Positions 57,176 to 64,000 of a stretch of DNA of 64,000 bases are shown one piece after another. The stretch is from Jeotgalicoccus nanhaiensis. Its GTDB lineage: Bacteria; Bacillota; Bacilli; Staphylococcales; Salinicoccaceae. The number at the start of each line of letters is the position of its first letter. Position 1 is the stretch's first letter. A program made the translations under genes and the position numbers. Where the stretch lies: NCBI GenBank assembly GCA_004570955.1, contig SPPL01000002.1, positions 310,001-374,000 of the forward strand. Direction: 5' to 3'. The notes under the pieces were generated by a model that made no database searches, had not been told where the DNA came from, and was given only the letters and a program-made list of their open reading frames with translations.

Positions 57176-58423
57176 TTAAATCTTTCCTAGTTTTTTCGCT
57201 ATCGCATACACGGGTTTGTTGAATACCTTATCAAAGGTGCCCGGCAGTTCTTCGATATACGGTGTAAAGCCGCGTTTAAAACGGTAAACGCCGTAGTCCT
57301 GCGCCTGGTCGGTAAAGTCGCCTGTCAGACCGAAGAAGTTAAACCGCTTCACGCCTAATTCCTTCGCCTTCTTAATCATTTCCCAAGTCGCAAAGTTCGT
57401 GCCTTTAAAGAACGAAAGTTCCGGATAGCTGCCGCTGAACAGATAGACCATCTCGTGGTTATTGTAATAGTACATGCCTGCTGACAAATCGAGTTCCGTG
57501 CCGAATTCCGTTTTGAACTCTTCCATTTTAGCAATCCGCTTGTCCTTACTCGCAAGCTGTTCCTTATGTTCGTTGACGCGTTTTTTCTCGCGTTTGGTCG
57601 CTGTACCGTTCGCAGCTTTTTCTTCGATTTCCGCAATGTGACCCATTTCCGCTTCACGTTCTGCCTCAAGCTGCGCCAGATATTTATCGACATTCACATG
57701 TGTCATCACTAAGAACATCCGGTCTTTCAAAGTATGCAGCAGATTTTTAATCTTCTCTGCCGGCACAGGATCAAAGCCGATGCGTTCTTCCGTTTCTTTA
57801 TATATATCGATAAATTTATCGTACTCATCTTCATCGAGCAGCTTTAACTCAAGCGGCATCGTTTCCGTCTGTCGGGTATTGTAGCGCGTCGTCGTATCCA
57901 TCTGTTTTAAAATATCATCCAGCGGCTTATCGACATCGATGACTGCCTGGAAACGCAGCAGCTCTTCTGTAATCAACTCGGTCGTAAAGCCGTGATGCGT
58001 ATAACCGAGGTTTTCATATAAAGACACAAGCTCCCGGTTATTGCGGGCATCATCTTCAACCACGTTACCATCGTGATCACGCAGCTGGTATACCTGATAC
58101 GGCGAATGAATCATCTGCAGCGCACCATGCTTCTTTGCATACTTATCGATTTCCTCTAAGAAAAACTTCAGGCGCTCATTCGAAAAGTCACGCAGTAGCG
58201 GCCCCGTATGCGACGTAAACAGCCTGAATTTCTTCAGCACCGATGTCGCACTCAGCATAGACACCCCGATCAATTCTTCACCATCATATAAGCCAAGCAA
58301 ATGCGTTTCATTCACCTTGGAAATATAATCGTAAAACAATTCATCATGGAAATAATGCATATGCCCCTGATAGGTCTGTACAAATAATTTAAATGCTTCT
58401 TCTGTTATTGGTTTTACTTCCAT
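57176..58423 (-). CDS. third FemABX-family peptidyltransferase
   Basis: A 415-aa FemABX fold protein: two GNAT-like domains with an antiparallel coiled-coil arm (about residues 235-300, rich in Glu/Lys). C-terminal NFFGLTGDFTDQAQDYGVYRFKRGF is the conserved end of domain 2. It is diverged from FemA and FemB (for example TSHTGPLLRD in place of YSNRGPVLDY) and looks more like FmhA/FmhC-type paralogues. The ATG at 58423 is preceded by AGAAAGG. Predicted to add amino acids to the lipid II interpeptide bridge, using aminoacyl-tRNA; residue specificity unknown. Confidence 0.82.
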   Translation of the reverse strand: MEVKPITEEAFKLFVQTYQGHMHYFHDELFYDYISKVNETHLLGLYDGEELIGVSMLSATSVLKKFRLFTSHTGPLLRDFSNERLKFFLEEIDKYAKKHGALQMIHSPYQVYQLRDHDGNVVEDDARNNRELVSLYENLGYTHHGFTTELITEELLRFQAVIDVDKPLDDILKQMDTTTRYNTRQTETMPLELKLLDEDEYDKFIDIYKETEERIGFDPVPAEKIKNLLHTLKDRMFLVMTHVNVDKYLAQLEAEREAEMGHIAEIEEKAANGTATKREKKRVNEHKEQLASKDKRIAKMEEFKTEFGTELDLSAGMYYYNNHEMVYLFSGSYPELSFFKGTNFATWEMIKKAKELGVKRFNFFGLTGDFTDQAQDYGVYRFKRGFTPYIEELPGTFDKVFNKPVYAIAKKLGKI

Positions 58424-58504
58424 CGCTGGATCAAACCTTTCTGTTCTTTACTTATATTGGTTTTACTTCCATCGCTGGATCAAACCTTTCTGTTCTTTAC
58501 TTAT
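58407..58504 (-). repeat. 49-bp tandem duplication at the femB / third fem junction
   Basis: 58407-58455 and 58456-58504 are near-identical. The unit holds the last codons of femB, the ribosome site and the first codons MEVKPI of the downstream gene. The upstream copy therefore keeps a decoy start: ATG at 58472 reads MEVKPI then TAA (58452-58454), with the AGAAAGG site before it lost to the femB tail or shared. Confidence 0.92.
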
Positions 58505-59768
58505 TCAGTCCAAGTTTCGCTTTCACTTTATAGATATTATGCTGCAGCGGCGCAATCACTTTAACGAAATCGCCGACCAGCTCTTCAATCTCCGCATTAA
58601 AACCGCGTTTAAAACGATAAACACCGTAGTCTTCTCCGTCTTCAGAGAAATCACCACTGACACCGTAAAAGTTGTAGCGTGAAATATTATGCTCCATACA
58701 ATACTTCATCATCTCTAAATGCATTTTATACGGTCCGACAAATTGCGGATACTCAGAAGTACTCGCCCCTGAGTTATACACAAGTTCATACGGCGTTTCG
58801 AAATAAATGCCGGCAGCAAGATCCAGTACGTTGCCTTCCTTCTCGTGAATTACTTTCGCTTCATCAAGATCGCCGGTAAGATTACTCACCTGTTTTTCCA
58901 TCTCTTTAATTTTATTCAGGGTCTTCTCGTTTTTATTCTCTTTCGCCTGCATCGTCTCTAGACGCTTCGCCACATCCTCTAACTCCTTAGTCAGATTCGC
59001 CACGTACTTATCGAGTTCGATATACGCGTAAGGAATCAGAACCTTTTCACCGTAGGCCTTCTTAAAGTTCGAGAAGTATTTCTTCGGATCGGGATGTGTG
59101 AAGAAACCCTGGCGTTCTGATGTATCAGCATACAGCTTCACGAATTTATCGATTTCATCCACTTCTAAAAATCTAAGCTCGACACCGTACTTCTGGACTT
59201 TCTTCATATTGCGCTTACGCTGGGAGTCGAAAGACTTCACCAGGTCTTTTTCATTGTCAAACGGCGACACATCCAAGACACTCATCCAGCGGGCCTGGGA
59301 CGTTTTCGAATAGCCGCGTGTAAACCCTTCATGAGCGTAGCCGAGCGACTCCATCAGCTCGATTAACGCATCCTGCGCCGGGTAGTCTTCTTTTTCAACA
59401 ACGTCTTTATCGTATTTCTTGTAAATCCAGTTCGGGTCGACTTTAACGTAAGAGCAATTATTTTTCTTAAGATAGTCCGTTAAACCTTCAAAGTAGAAAC
59501 GAACCAGCTCTAAATTATGGTAATCGAGCACCGGGCCCCGATTCGAGTAATAGAAATATTTACCCATGACCGTCGGCTGGAGCGTAAAGAGACATGCAGC
59601 AATCACTTTGCCGGCATCGTCCTTAACTCCTAGCAGTTTAACAGTCTCGCCGTTCATTTCACGGTTGGTTTTATTTTCAAGCATCTGGAAGAAAGCCGCT
59701 TCACGGCCTTCCTCTATAAACGCCGCATATTCTTCATCAGTTAATTCCAAAAACTTCATGCGATTCAC
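58497..59768 (-). CDS. femB: FemB, interpeptide-bridge peptidyltransferase
   Basis: A 423-aa protein most like staphylococcal FemB: YYSNRGPVLDYHNLELVRFYFE, CSYVKVDPNWIYKKYDKDVV, SQVRWM-type segment SQARWMSVLDV, FDSQRKRNMKK and RYNFYGVSGDFSEDGEDYGVYRFKRGFN. A coiled-coil arm lies at about residues 250-305. In S. aureus FemB adds glycines 4 and 5 of the pentaglycine bridge; the residue added here is not readable. Operon femA-femB-third paralogue, 8 bp after femA. Confidence 0.92.
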   Translation of the reverse strand: MNRMKFLELTDEEYAAFIEEGREAAFFQMLENKTNREMNGETVKLLGVKDDAGKVIAACLFTLQPTVMGKYFYYSNRGPVLDYHNLELVRFYFEGLTDYLKKNNCSYVKVDPNWIYKKYDKDVVEKEDYPAQDALIELMESLGYAHEGFTRGYSKTSQARWMSVLDVSPFDNEKDLVKSFDSQRKRNMKKVQKYGVELRFLEVDEIDKFVKLYADTSERQGFFTHPDPKKYFSNFKKAYGEKVLIPYAYIELDKYVANLTKELEDVAKRLETMQAKENKNEKTLNKIKEMEKQVSNLTGDLDEAKVIHEKEGNVLDLAAGIYFETPYELVYNSGASTSEYPQFVGPYKMHLEMMKYCMEHNISRYNFYGVSGDFSEDGEDYGVYRFKRGFNAEIEELVGDFVKVIAPLQHNIYKVKAKLGLNK

Positions 59769-59776
59769 TCTTTCTC

Positions 59777-61027
59777 TTATTTATTACGCAGCTTGTTCAA
59801 GCCGTTATAAATTTTATAAGCAGGTCCATTAATCGGTTTGATAAAGTCCCCGATATATTCATTCACGACAGCATTGAATCCTTTTTTAAACTGAATGACG
59901 CCGTAGTCTTCGGCATTCTCCGTAAAGTCTCCGCTGATGCCGTAGAAGTTATACTGGTCTATACCCTGATCCAGGGCATACTGAATCATCGTCCACTGGA
60001 TCAAATAGCTTCCCGCGAAATGTCTGAAGTCGTTATCGGTACCGCCAGACAGGTATGTTACTTCATGTGGTGTGACGATAAAGTAGGCACTCGACAGCGG
60101 CAATTCTTTGCCGTGAGATTCCAGCAGCTCTTTACCTTCCTGTAATTTCGCATCAATGTTCTCCAGCTGTTCAGTCAGGTTCTTCACTTTGTTCTGGTTT
60201 TTCTCATTATCTGGATCGCGCTCAAGCGCACGTTCCGCTTTATCTATATTCTTTTCCATCTTTGCCTTATCCTTGGCAATAGATGCATTATAGTCTTCAA
60301 GATCCACATAGACCATCGGAATCATAACCTGATCTTTAAAGTAGCGTTTTCTGTCTATATAAAAGCTGTCATCTCTGTCGAAGAATTCCTTCATCTCCGA
60401 AGTATCCTTCATGAACTTGCGGAAGATATCGATATTATCCAAGTCTAAATATTTAATGTGCAGACCATGCTTCTCCGCTTTTTTAATATTTCTCCGTCTG
60501 AGATTATCCATATCATCAAAGACTTCTTTTTTATCTTTCCCTGCCAGGTTCAGCACCGAATGCCAGCGAACCTGCACAATCGGATCAAACCCGTTTTTAA
60601 ATCCGTCGTGCTCATAGCCCAATGCTTTAAAATTATCGAAAATATAATCGTTCTCCATGCTTTCGATGACTTCACCCTCGTGGTTGCGTTTGTTTATCAC
60701 TTCATACGGGTCGACACGCAGATACATGACCTTCTTCGGTTTTAAGAGCTTCGTCAAACCGTCAAAGAAAGTTTTGAACACTGCTTCATCGCTGTAATCG
60801 AGTACCGGGCCTCTGTTGGTATATGCATATTTAAACACTTTCATTACGGGTGTCAGTGTAATGAGGCAAGCCGCCTTCACCGCGTTTCCATCTTTTACAC
60901 CGACTAAATAAGTTTCAATGCCGCTGTCTTTTTTTAATTTATAGTTTTGTTCCGTCTGGGTAAAATGACTGAAATTCTGCTTCGTATAGTCATTAAATTC
61001 TTCTAAAGATAACTCTGTAAATTGCAT
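59777..61027 (-). CDS. femA: FemA, interpeptide-bridge peptidyltransferase
   Basis: A 416-aa protein most like FemA: FSHFTQTEQNYKLK, PVMKVFKYAYTNRGPVLDY, YLRVDPYEVINKRNHEGEV, RHFAGSYLIQWTMIQYALDQG and QYNFYGISGDFTENAEDYG. A coiled-coil arm spans about residues 235-300. In S. aureus FemA adds glycines 2 and 3 of the bridge. ATG at 61027 is chosen for GGGAGTG 5 nt upstream rather than the ATG at 61048. First gene of the fem operon. Confidence 0.93.
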   Translation of the reverse strand: MQFTELSLEEFNDYTKQNFSHFTQTEQNYKLKKDSGIETYLVGVKDGNAVKAACLITLTPVMKVFKYAYTNRGPVLDYSDEAVFKTFFDGLTKLLKPKKVMYLRVDPYEVINKRNHEGEVIESMENDYIFDNFKALGYEHDGFKNGFDPIVQVRWHSVLNLAGKDKKEVFDDMDNLRRRNIKKAEKHGLHIKYLDLDNIDIFRKFMKDTSEMKEFFDRDDSFYIDRKRYFKDQVMIPMVYVDLEDYNASIAKDKAKMEKNIDKAERALERDPDNEKNQNKVKNLTEQLENIDAKLQEGKELLESHGKELPLSSAYFIVTPHEVTYLSGGTDNDFRHFAGSYLIQWTMIQYALDQGIDQYNFYGISGDFTENAEDYGVIQFKKGFNAVVNEYIGDFIKPINGPAYKIYNGLNKLRNK

Positions 61028-61211
61028 AATGGCACTCCCGTTCATCAATTCTCAATCTCTAATATAGTAACAGATTTCATCGTGTGTTTCATCTAATACA
61101 TGGACAGGCAAGCCTTATTTAAGGAATTTATTGAAATGCTTGGTCAGACGATAAAGATCTCCCCGCCTATGCGGGGACGCTGGACCCCTTGGTTAGGGGT
61201 TGTCCGCGTTC

Positions 61212-61365
61212 AAGTACGACGGTGAAGCGGCGCTGTACTTGAAACTCTTATAAAGTACGACGGCAGCTTCCTGTAGTACTTGAAACTCTTATAAAGTACG
61301 ACGCGAAATCCCCGTCGTATCTGAAGGACTGGCAAAATACGACGCGGCTCTGGTGTCGTACTTGG
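61212..61365. repeat. array F: four palindrome-cored repeats, exact 41-bp period
   Basis: AAGTACGAC-like cores recur at 61212, 61253, 61294 and 61335, an exact 41-bp step, each with a GTACTT or GTCGTACTT arm downstream and GAAACTCTTATA-like spacer. Arms are more degenerate than in array C but the core AAGTACGACG is the same. It lies upstream of femA, between it and the minus-strand gene at 61405. The rest of 61050-61210 holds nothing recognisable apart from a short GC-rich inverted repeat CCCCGCC-TATG-GCGGGG near 61159. Confidence 0.87.
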
Positions 61366-61404
61366 ATTCATTTAGCAAAATATAAAAAACGCAGCTAATT
61401 GCTT

Positions 61405-61575
61405 TTAGCTGCATTTATTATTAAATGCGATTTGACGGATGAGTTCATTATTAATCTCTTTATCGGAATTAATCGCATCGAGTATTAATTTCTGCTGTTC
61501 CTTTGATACTTTTAATCCTTCAAGCTCTAAGTTTTTAGCGATTTGTTTATTGATTTTTGATTCAATAGTTAACAT
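61405..61575 (-). CDS. 56-aa helical protein, VbhA-like antitoxin candidate
   Basis: Reads MLTIESKINKQIAKNLELEG, then LKVSKEQQKLILDAINSDKE and INNELIRQIAFNNKCS: three short helices. The leG-L-x-x-S-x-E pattern resembles the inhibitory helix domain of Fic-partner antitoxins (VbhA type), but no Fic protein is nearby. GGGACGG lies 5 nt before the ATG and TATAAT about 27 nt upstream. It is divergent from the HTH regulator at 61724, with shared ATTCG elements in between. Confidence 0.6.
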   Translation of the reverse strand: MLTIESKINKQIAKNLELEGLKVSKEQQKLILDAINSDKEINNELIRQIAFNNKCS

Positions 61576-61623
61576 GTGAACCGTCCCTGTTCTTCTATTA
61601 TACCACTTTTAACACCTAACAGA

Positions 61624-61680
61624 ATTCGTCTATTTAAACGAACTTAAAATATCGATTCGCCTTTTAAGACGAATTATAAT
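61624..61680. promoter_or_regulatory. paired operator-like elements ATTCG-N10-CGAAT in the divergent promoter region
   Basis: Element 1 (61624-61643) is ATTCG-N10-CGAAC, element 2 (61655-61674) ATTCG-N10-CGAAT, their starts 31 bp apart or about three helical turns. Element 2 abuts a TATAAT at 61675-61680 that would serve the regulator gene, so a bound protein would block it. A third copy is at 62328-62347, after the regulator. Confidence 0.65.
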
Positions 61681-61723
61681 ACAATATAAGCACTACATAA
61701 AGGAGCTGATTTCCATAATATCT

Positions 61724-62317
61724 ATGCTGATTTTGGACGTGTCTAACAGTACGAAGGCGCCTCCTGAAATATATAACCATCTCTCATTCATAGAACGCAA
61801 ACTTCGAAGTTTAAATACAGACAATAATAAACTATATATGAATTACCGTATGGGTGAAGAGCTGTTTATCATATCCTCACAGCCGTATTACACTATTTTG
61901 TTATCATTTTACGCAAAATCATTATGGCCTGCTTCAAATTTTCCTTTAAAATGCAGTTTCCATACCGTAGATGATTCTTATCCTGAATACAATCCGGACC
62001 GCTGGAATCATCCTGCTATAAAAGCAGTAAGAGAATCGCTTGAAGCAATTAAAAAATCAAAAGTGCAGGATTTCTCAAGTCCTGATATGCCGAAAGGTAT
62101 CGAAATTGCGTTAATGTATGCCACTGATATTTTTAGAACTGTGACCCCTCTGCAGCAGGAAGTCATGCAGTATTATTTAACAGGAATCAGTCAGAAGGAA
62201 ATAGCAAAACTGACGCAAAGATCTGTCTCGACCATTTCCAAACACGTACAAGTTTCTCGGGTTAAACAGCTGTCCGAAATTATTGATTACGTTATAGAAC
62301 ATTACGAAATGGAGTAA
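61724..62317 (+). CDS. two-domain protein with C-terminal HTH, putative autoregulator
   Basis: A 197-aa protein. The first 125 residues (SMLILDVSNSTKAP, MNYRMGEELFII, NHPAIKAVRESLEAIKK) faintly recall SatD-family domains; that is tentative. The C-terminus is a clear helix-turn-helix of the LuxR/sigma-70 region 4 type (TPLQQEVMQYYLTGISQKEIAKLTQRSVSTISKHVQ). AGGAG (61701-61705) is 18 nt before the ATG, too far, so an ATA or ATT start near 61709-61718 in the same frame is possible. Flanked by ATTCG elements; probably represses itself. Confidence 0.68.
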   Translation: MLILDVSNSTKAPPEIYNHLSFIERKLRSLNTDNNKLYMNYRMGEELFIISSQPYYTILLSFYAKSLWPASNFPLKCSFHTVDDSYPEYNPDRWNHPAIKAVRESLEAIKKSKVQDFSSPDMPKGIEIALMYATDIFRTVTPLQQEVMQYYLTGISQKEIAKLTQRSVSTISKHVQVSRVKQLSEIIDYVIEHYEME

Positions 62318-62323
62318 AAATCA

Positions 62324-62350
62324 ATAAAATTCGCCTGATTAGACGAATTT
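62324..62350 (+). terminator. hairpin after the HTH gene, overlapping a third ATTCG element
   Basis: TAAAATTCG and CGAATTTTA pair across 10 nt, followed by TCCTTTTTA. The inner part is the third ATTCG-N10-CGAAT element (62328-62347). Confidence 0.6.
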
Positions 62351-62415
62351 TATCCTTTTTATTATAAACATCGCTGCCAGACATACTGACAGCGATGTTC
62401 TTTATCGTAGTAATT

Positions 62416-62991
62416 CTATTCTGCAGCTTCGAGTTCTGCTTCAGTTACCCATTTGTGATTTTCGACCGGATCTCCGGTTTCCGTATCCACGTAACTAATC
62501 ATGTATACGGTAGTCTGTTCAGCTGAATCCACAGTTGCTGTTGCGCCCTCCATGCCTTCCATATGGGTAGCATTCATGACTGCCTCATCACCTTGCTCCA
62601 AGGGCGCCTCACCTGGGTCTTCCAATTCTTCATGCACTACCCACTTATGATTCTCTACCGGGTCACCGCCAGTTGTCGGAGTATACGATACTTCATAAGC
62701 TGTCGTATCATACGCACCGGTAATCGTTGCGATAGCACCATCCATACCCGGCATATGATCAGTAAGTATCATCGCTTCACTGTCTACAGGATATTTTGGA
62801 TCCTCAGCCTCCTCGAGAGTGTCAGGTACTTCTCCGGAACTAGAATGATCCATTTCTTCATGACTTCCCTCTTCCTCCAGTGGTTTCCCTGGCGTTCCTT
62901 CTTCAGCCGGCTCTTCTTCAGCATTACTGCACGAAGCGAGCAGCAGACCTGCTGAGATAATGGTTGCTGATAAAAACTTCTTGCTCTTCAT
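62416..62991 (-). CDS. YdhK-family lipoprotein (two DUF1541 repeats)
   Basis: A 191-aa predicted lipoprotein. Signal peptide with lipobox LLASC (Cys at about residue 21), then a very acidic linker with His/Met (HEEMDHSSSG), then two DUF1541 repeats (about residues 70-125 and 130-188), each with HM(P/E)GM(D/E)GA and DPVENHKWV. The HMxGMxG motifs suggest copper or other soft-metal binding at the cell surface, an inference. AGGAGG precedes the ATG; a sigma-B-like promoter lies 37 nt upstream. Confidence 0.88.
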   Translation of the reverse strand: MKSKKFLSATIISAGLLLASCSNAEEEPAEEGTPGKPLEEEGSHEEMDHSSSGEVPDTLEEAEDPKYPVDSEAMILTDHMPGMDGAIATITGAYDTTAYEVSYTPTTGGDPVENHKWVVHEELEDPGEAPLEQGDEAVMNATHMEGMEGATATVDSAEQTTVYMISYVDTETGDPVENHKWVTEAELEAAE

Positions 62992-63027
62992 TTAAAATAC
63001 CTCCTATTTGTAACTAATTCTATTCTT

Positions 63028-63051
63028 ATACCCCAGATAGGTATTTTAAAT
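63028..63051 (-). promoter_or_regulatory. sigma-B-like promoter of the YdhK gene
   Basis: On the minus strand ATTTAA (63046-63051), a 12-bp spacer and GGGTAT (63028-63033) match the sigma-B consensus with one mismatch. Confidence 0.7.
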
Positions 63052-63106
63052 CTTATTAACTCTTTTTTGTAAAATAGAGCTTCTAATGATTATCTTGAAA
63101 TATCAA

Positions 63107-63143
63107 AAATAAACACACGCAAATTTTGCGTGTGTTTATTTTA
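63107..63143. terminator. terminator of the GMC oxidoreductase gene
   Basis: AAATAAACACACGCAAA and TTTTGCGTGTGTTTATTT form a near-perfect 17-bp stem with A/T runs on both sides, overlapping the stop of the minus-strand gene. Confidence 0.85.
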
Positions 63144-64000
63144 ATCTTCTAATCTCTGTTCGTCTTTATGATATTTAATTATTCCTTCAGCACAGCGATA
63201 TGCTATCGCACCGACTGTTCCTGTCGGGTTATTTCCGGAGTTGTGTACAAATGTACTCGAGCCTGCAACAAACAAGTTGTCGCGATCCCAGTGCTGTAGC
63301 CACGTGTTTACTACACTATTCTCAGGATCTGTCCCCATCGGTGTACCCCCTGAGATGTTAGTTGATTGATAAGGTACAATATCGTATTCACCGATATCAT
63401 CATTTTCTACATCTATATGATTAGCACCCATTTTTTCTACAATTTCTTCACATCGTTCTGTCAGATATTTATTTCTGGCATTGTCTTGCTCTGTCCAATT
63501 ATAGGTCAGCATGACTTGTGAATTTCCGAATGCATCCTTGTATGTATCATCCAGGTCCAGGTAATGATCTCTGTGCGGGCCGGTATGAGCCATCGAATAC
63601 ACTTCTAAGGTTCTTGTAAAGTTATTGATTGATTCTTCTTTAAATTCCTCGCCCCATTCAGGCGTGCCCTTACGAATTGTATTTGACAAGATAGGACGGG
63701 CGCCTGTTTGTGTAAAATGAATTGAACCGCCGTGAATAAAATCAAGGTCATCATGATCAAAATTATCACCGTTAAAATCATCGAGAATCATACCAAGGGC
63801 ACCTGCACCCATAAATGTATTGAACTGTTCATCAAAGAAACCGGTAGCACCTAAACCTGTTTGGTAACAATAATTACTGCCGAGTGTCCCTTCCTCTGTT
63901 TCAGGGTCATATTGTTCCCCGATATTTGAAACTCTGAGCAATTTATAGTTATTAAACAGGAAACTCGTTAAGACAATAATATCTGCTGGCTGGAAAAATT
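63141..64000 (-). CDS. GMC-family oxidoreductase, 5' end outside window
   Basis: The frame is open to the window edge: upstream of the first TTG (63941) it reads PADIIVLTSFLFNNYKLL, typical of the GMC substrate-binding lead-in, so the gene is cut by the window, not truncated. Visible part 286 aa. C-terminal HNSGNNPTGTVGAIAYRCAEGI is the FAD-binding/catalytic end, with the His-Asn type pair. Family members oxidise alcohols or sugars (gluconate dehydrogenase-like). The N-terminal GxGxxG is not in view. Confidence 0.87.
   Translation of the reverse strand, partial: FFQPADIIVLTSFLFNNYKLLRVSNIGEQYDPETEEGTLGSNYCYQTGLGATGFFDEQFNTFMGAGALGMILDDFNGDNFDHDDLDFIHGGSIHFTQTGARPILSNTIRKGTPEWGEEFKEESINNFTRTLEVYSMAHTGPHRDHYLDLDDTYKDAFGNSQVMLTYNWTEQDNARNKYLTERCEEIVEKMGANHIDVENDDIGEYDIVPYQSTNISGGTPMGTDPENSVVNTWLQHWDRDNLFVAGSSTFVHNSGNNPTGTVGAIAYRCAEGIIKYHKDEQRLED

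Noticed and set aside
61159-61180. GC-rich inverted repeat CCCCGCC/GCGGGG near femA as a terminator
   Set aside because: No T run on either strand within reach; left unassigned.

Overview
The window reads as a chromosomal segment of a low-to-moderate GC Firmicute in the Staphylococcaceae/Salinicoccaceae group, most like Jeotgalicoccus or a close relative (inference; no search was run). Many genes match Staphylococcus proteins closely (FemA, FemB, CvfB, CvfC, ArlRS, OdhAB, the acetylase-type dap operon). The block recU-pbp2-ypoC-ypsA-gpsB-rnpB-rlmL-dynA-ypcP keeps a gene order familiar from Bacillus and Staphylococcus. TTG and GTG starts are common, as usual for this group.

Layout. 1-5.9 kb: dinG (5' end outside the window), aspB, asnS, dnaD, nth. 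6.4-9.5 kb (minus): pbp2 and recU. 9.6-18.9 kb: ypoC, ypsA, gpsB, the RNase P RNA, rlmL, a two-GTPase dynamin, a 5'-3' exonuclease, RNase H, a small zinc protein, cvfC (split over two frames) and a bacilliredoxin. 19.1-27.2 kb: thyA, folA, ypmS, msrA, msrB, yozE, deoD, ctpA, murG, a PAP2 phosphatase and an acetyltransferase. 27.9-38.5 kb: arlRS, odhAB (sucAB), brnQ, telA/xpaC and cspA. 38.8-39.8 kb: a NERD/zinc-ribbon protein. 40.3-47.5 kb (minus): asd-dapA-dapB-dapD-dapL-alr-lysA behind a lysine riboswitch. 47.5-53.9 kb: an ABC-F protein, cvfB, pepF, an FMN reductase and a stress protein. 53.9-57.2 kb: a quiet AT-rich stretch, a par/Fst-type type I toxin-antitoxin locus, a Phd-like orphan and a lactonase. 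57.2-61.0 kb (minus): femA, femB and a third Fem paralogue. 61.4-64 kb: a divergent small protein/HTH regulator pair, a YdhK lipoprotein and a partial GMC oxidoreductase.

Most genes are core cell-wall, DNA maintenance, folate, TCA and lysine/diaminopimelate functions. Lysine and diaminopimelate made by the riboswitch operon feed the peptidoglycan stem peptide, which MurG, PBP2 and the Fem proteins then use; GpsB coordinates wall synthesis with division.

Four things stand out. (1) Six intergenic arrays of palindrome-cored repeats: four keep an exact 41-bp period, one 42 bp and one 51 bp, although they use at least four unrelated core sequences, and four of the six lie between convergent genes. 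(2) cvfC is split exactly at an in-phase A AAA AAA heptamer, followed after 6 nt by a 9-bp perfect hairpin, the architecture of programmed -1 frameshifting. (3) A complete par-type toxin/antisense RNA locus is present, with its promoter, shared terminator and direct repeats. (4) A divergent small protein/HTH regulator module carries repeated ATTCG-N10-CGAAT elements. Minor items include a Tyr98 DHFR, three sigma-B-like promoters and two recent short tandem duplications.
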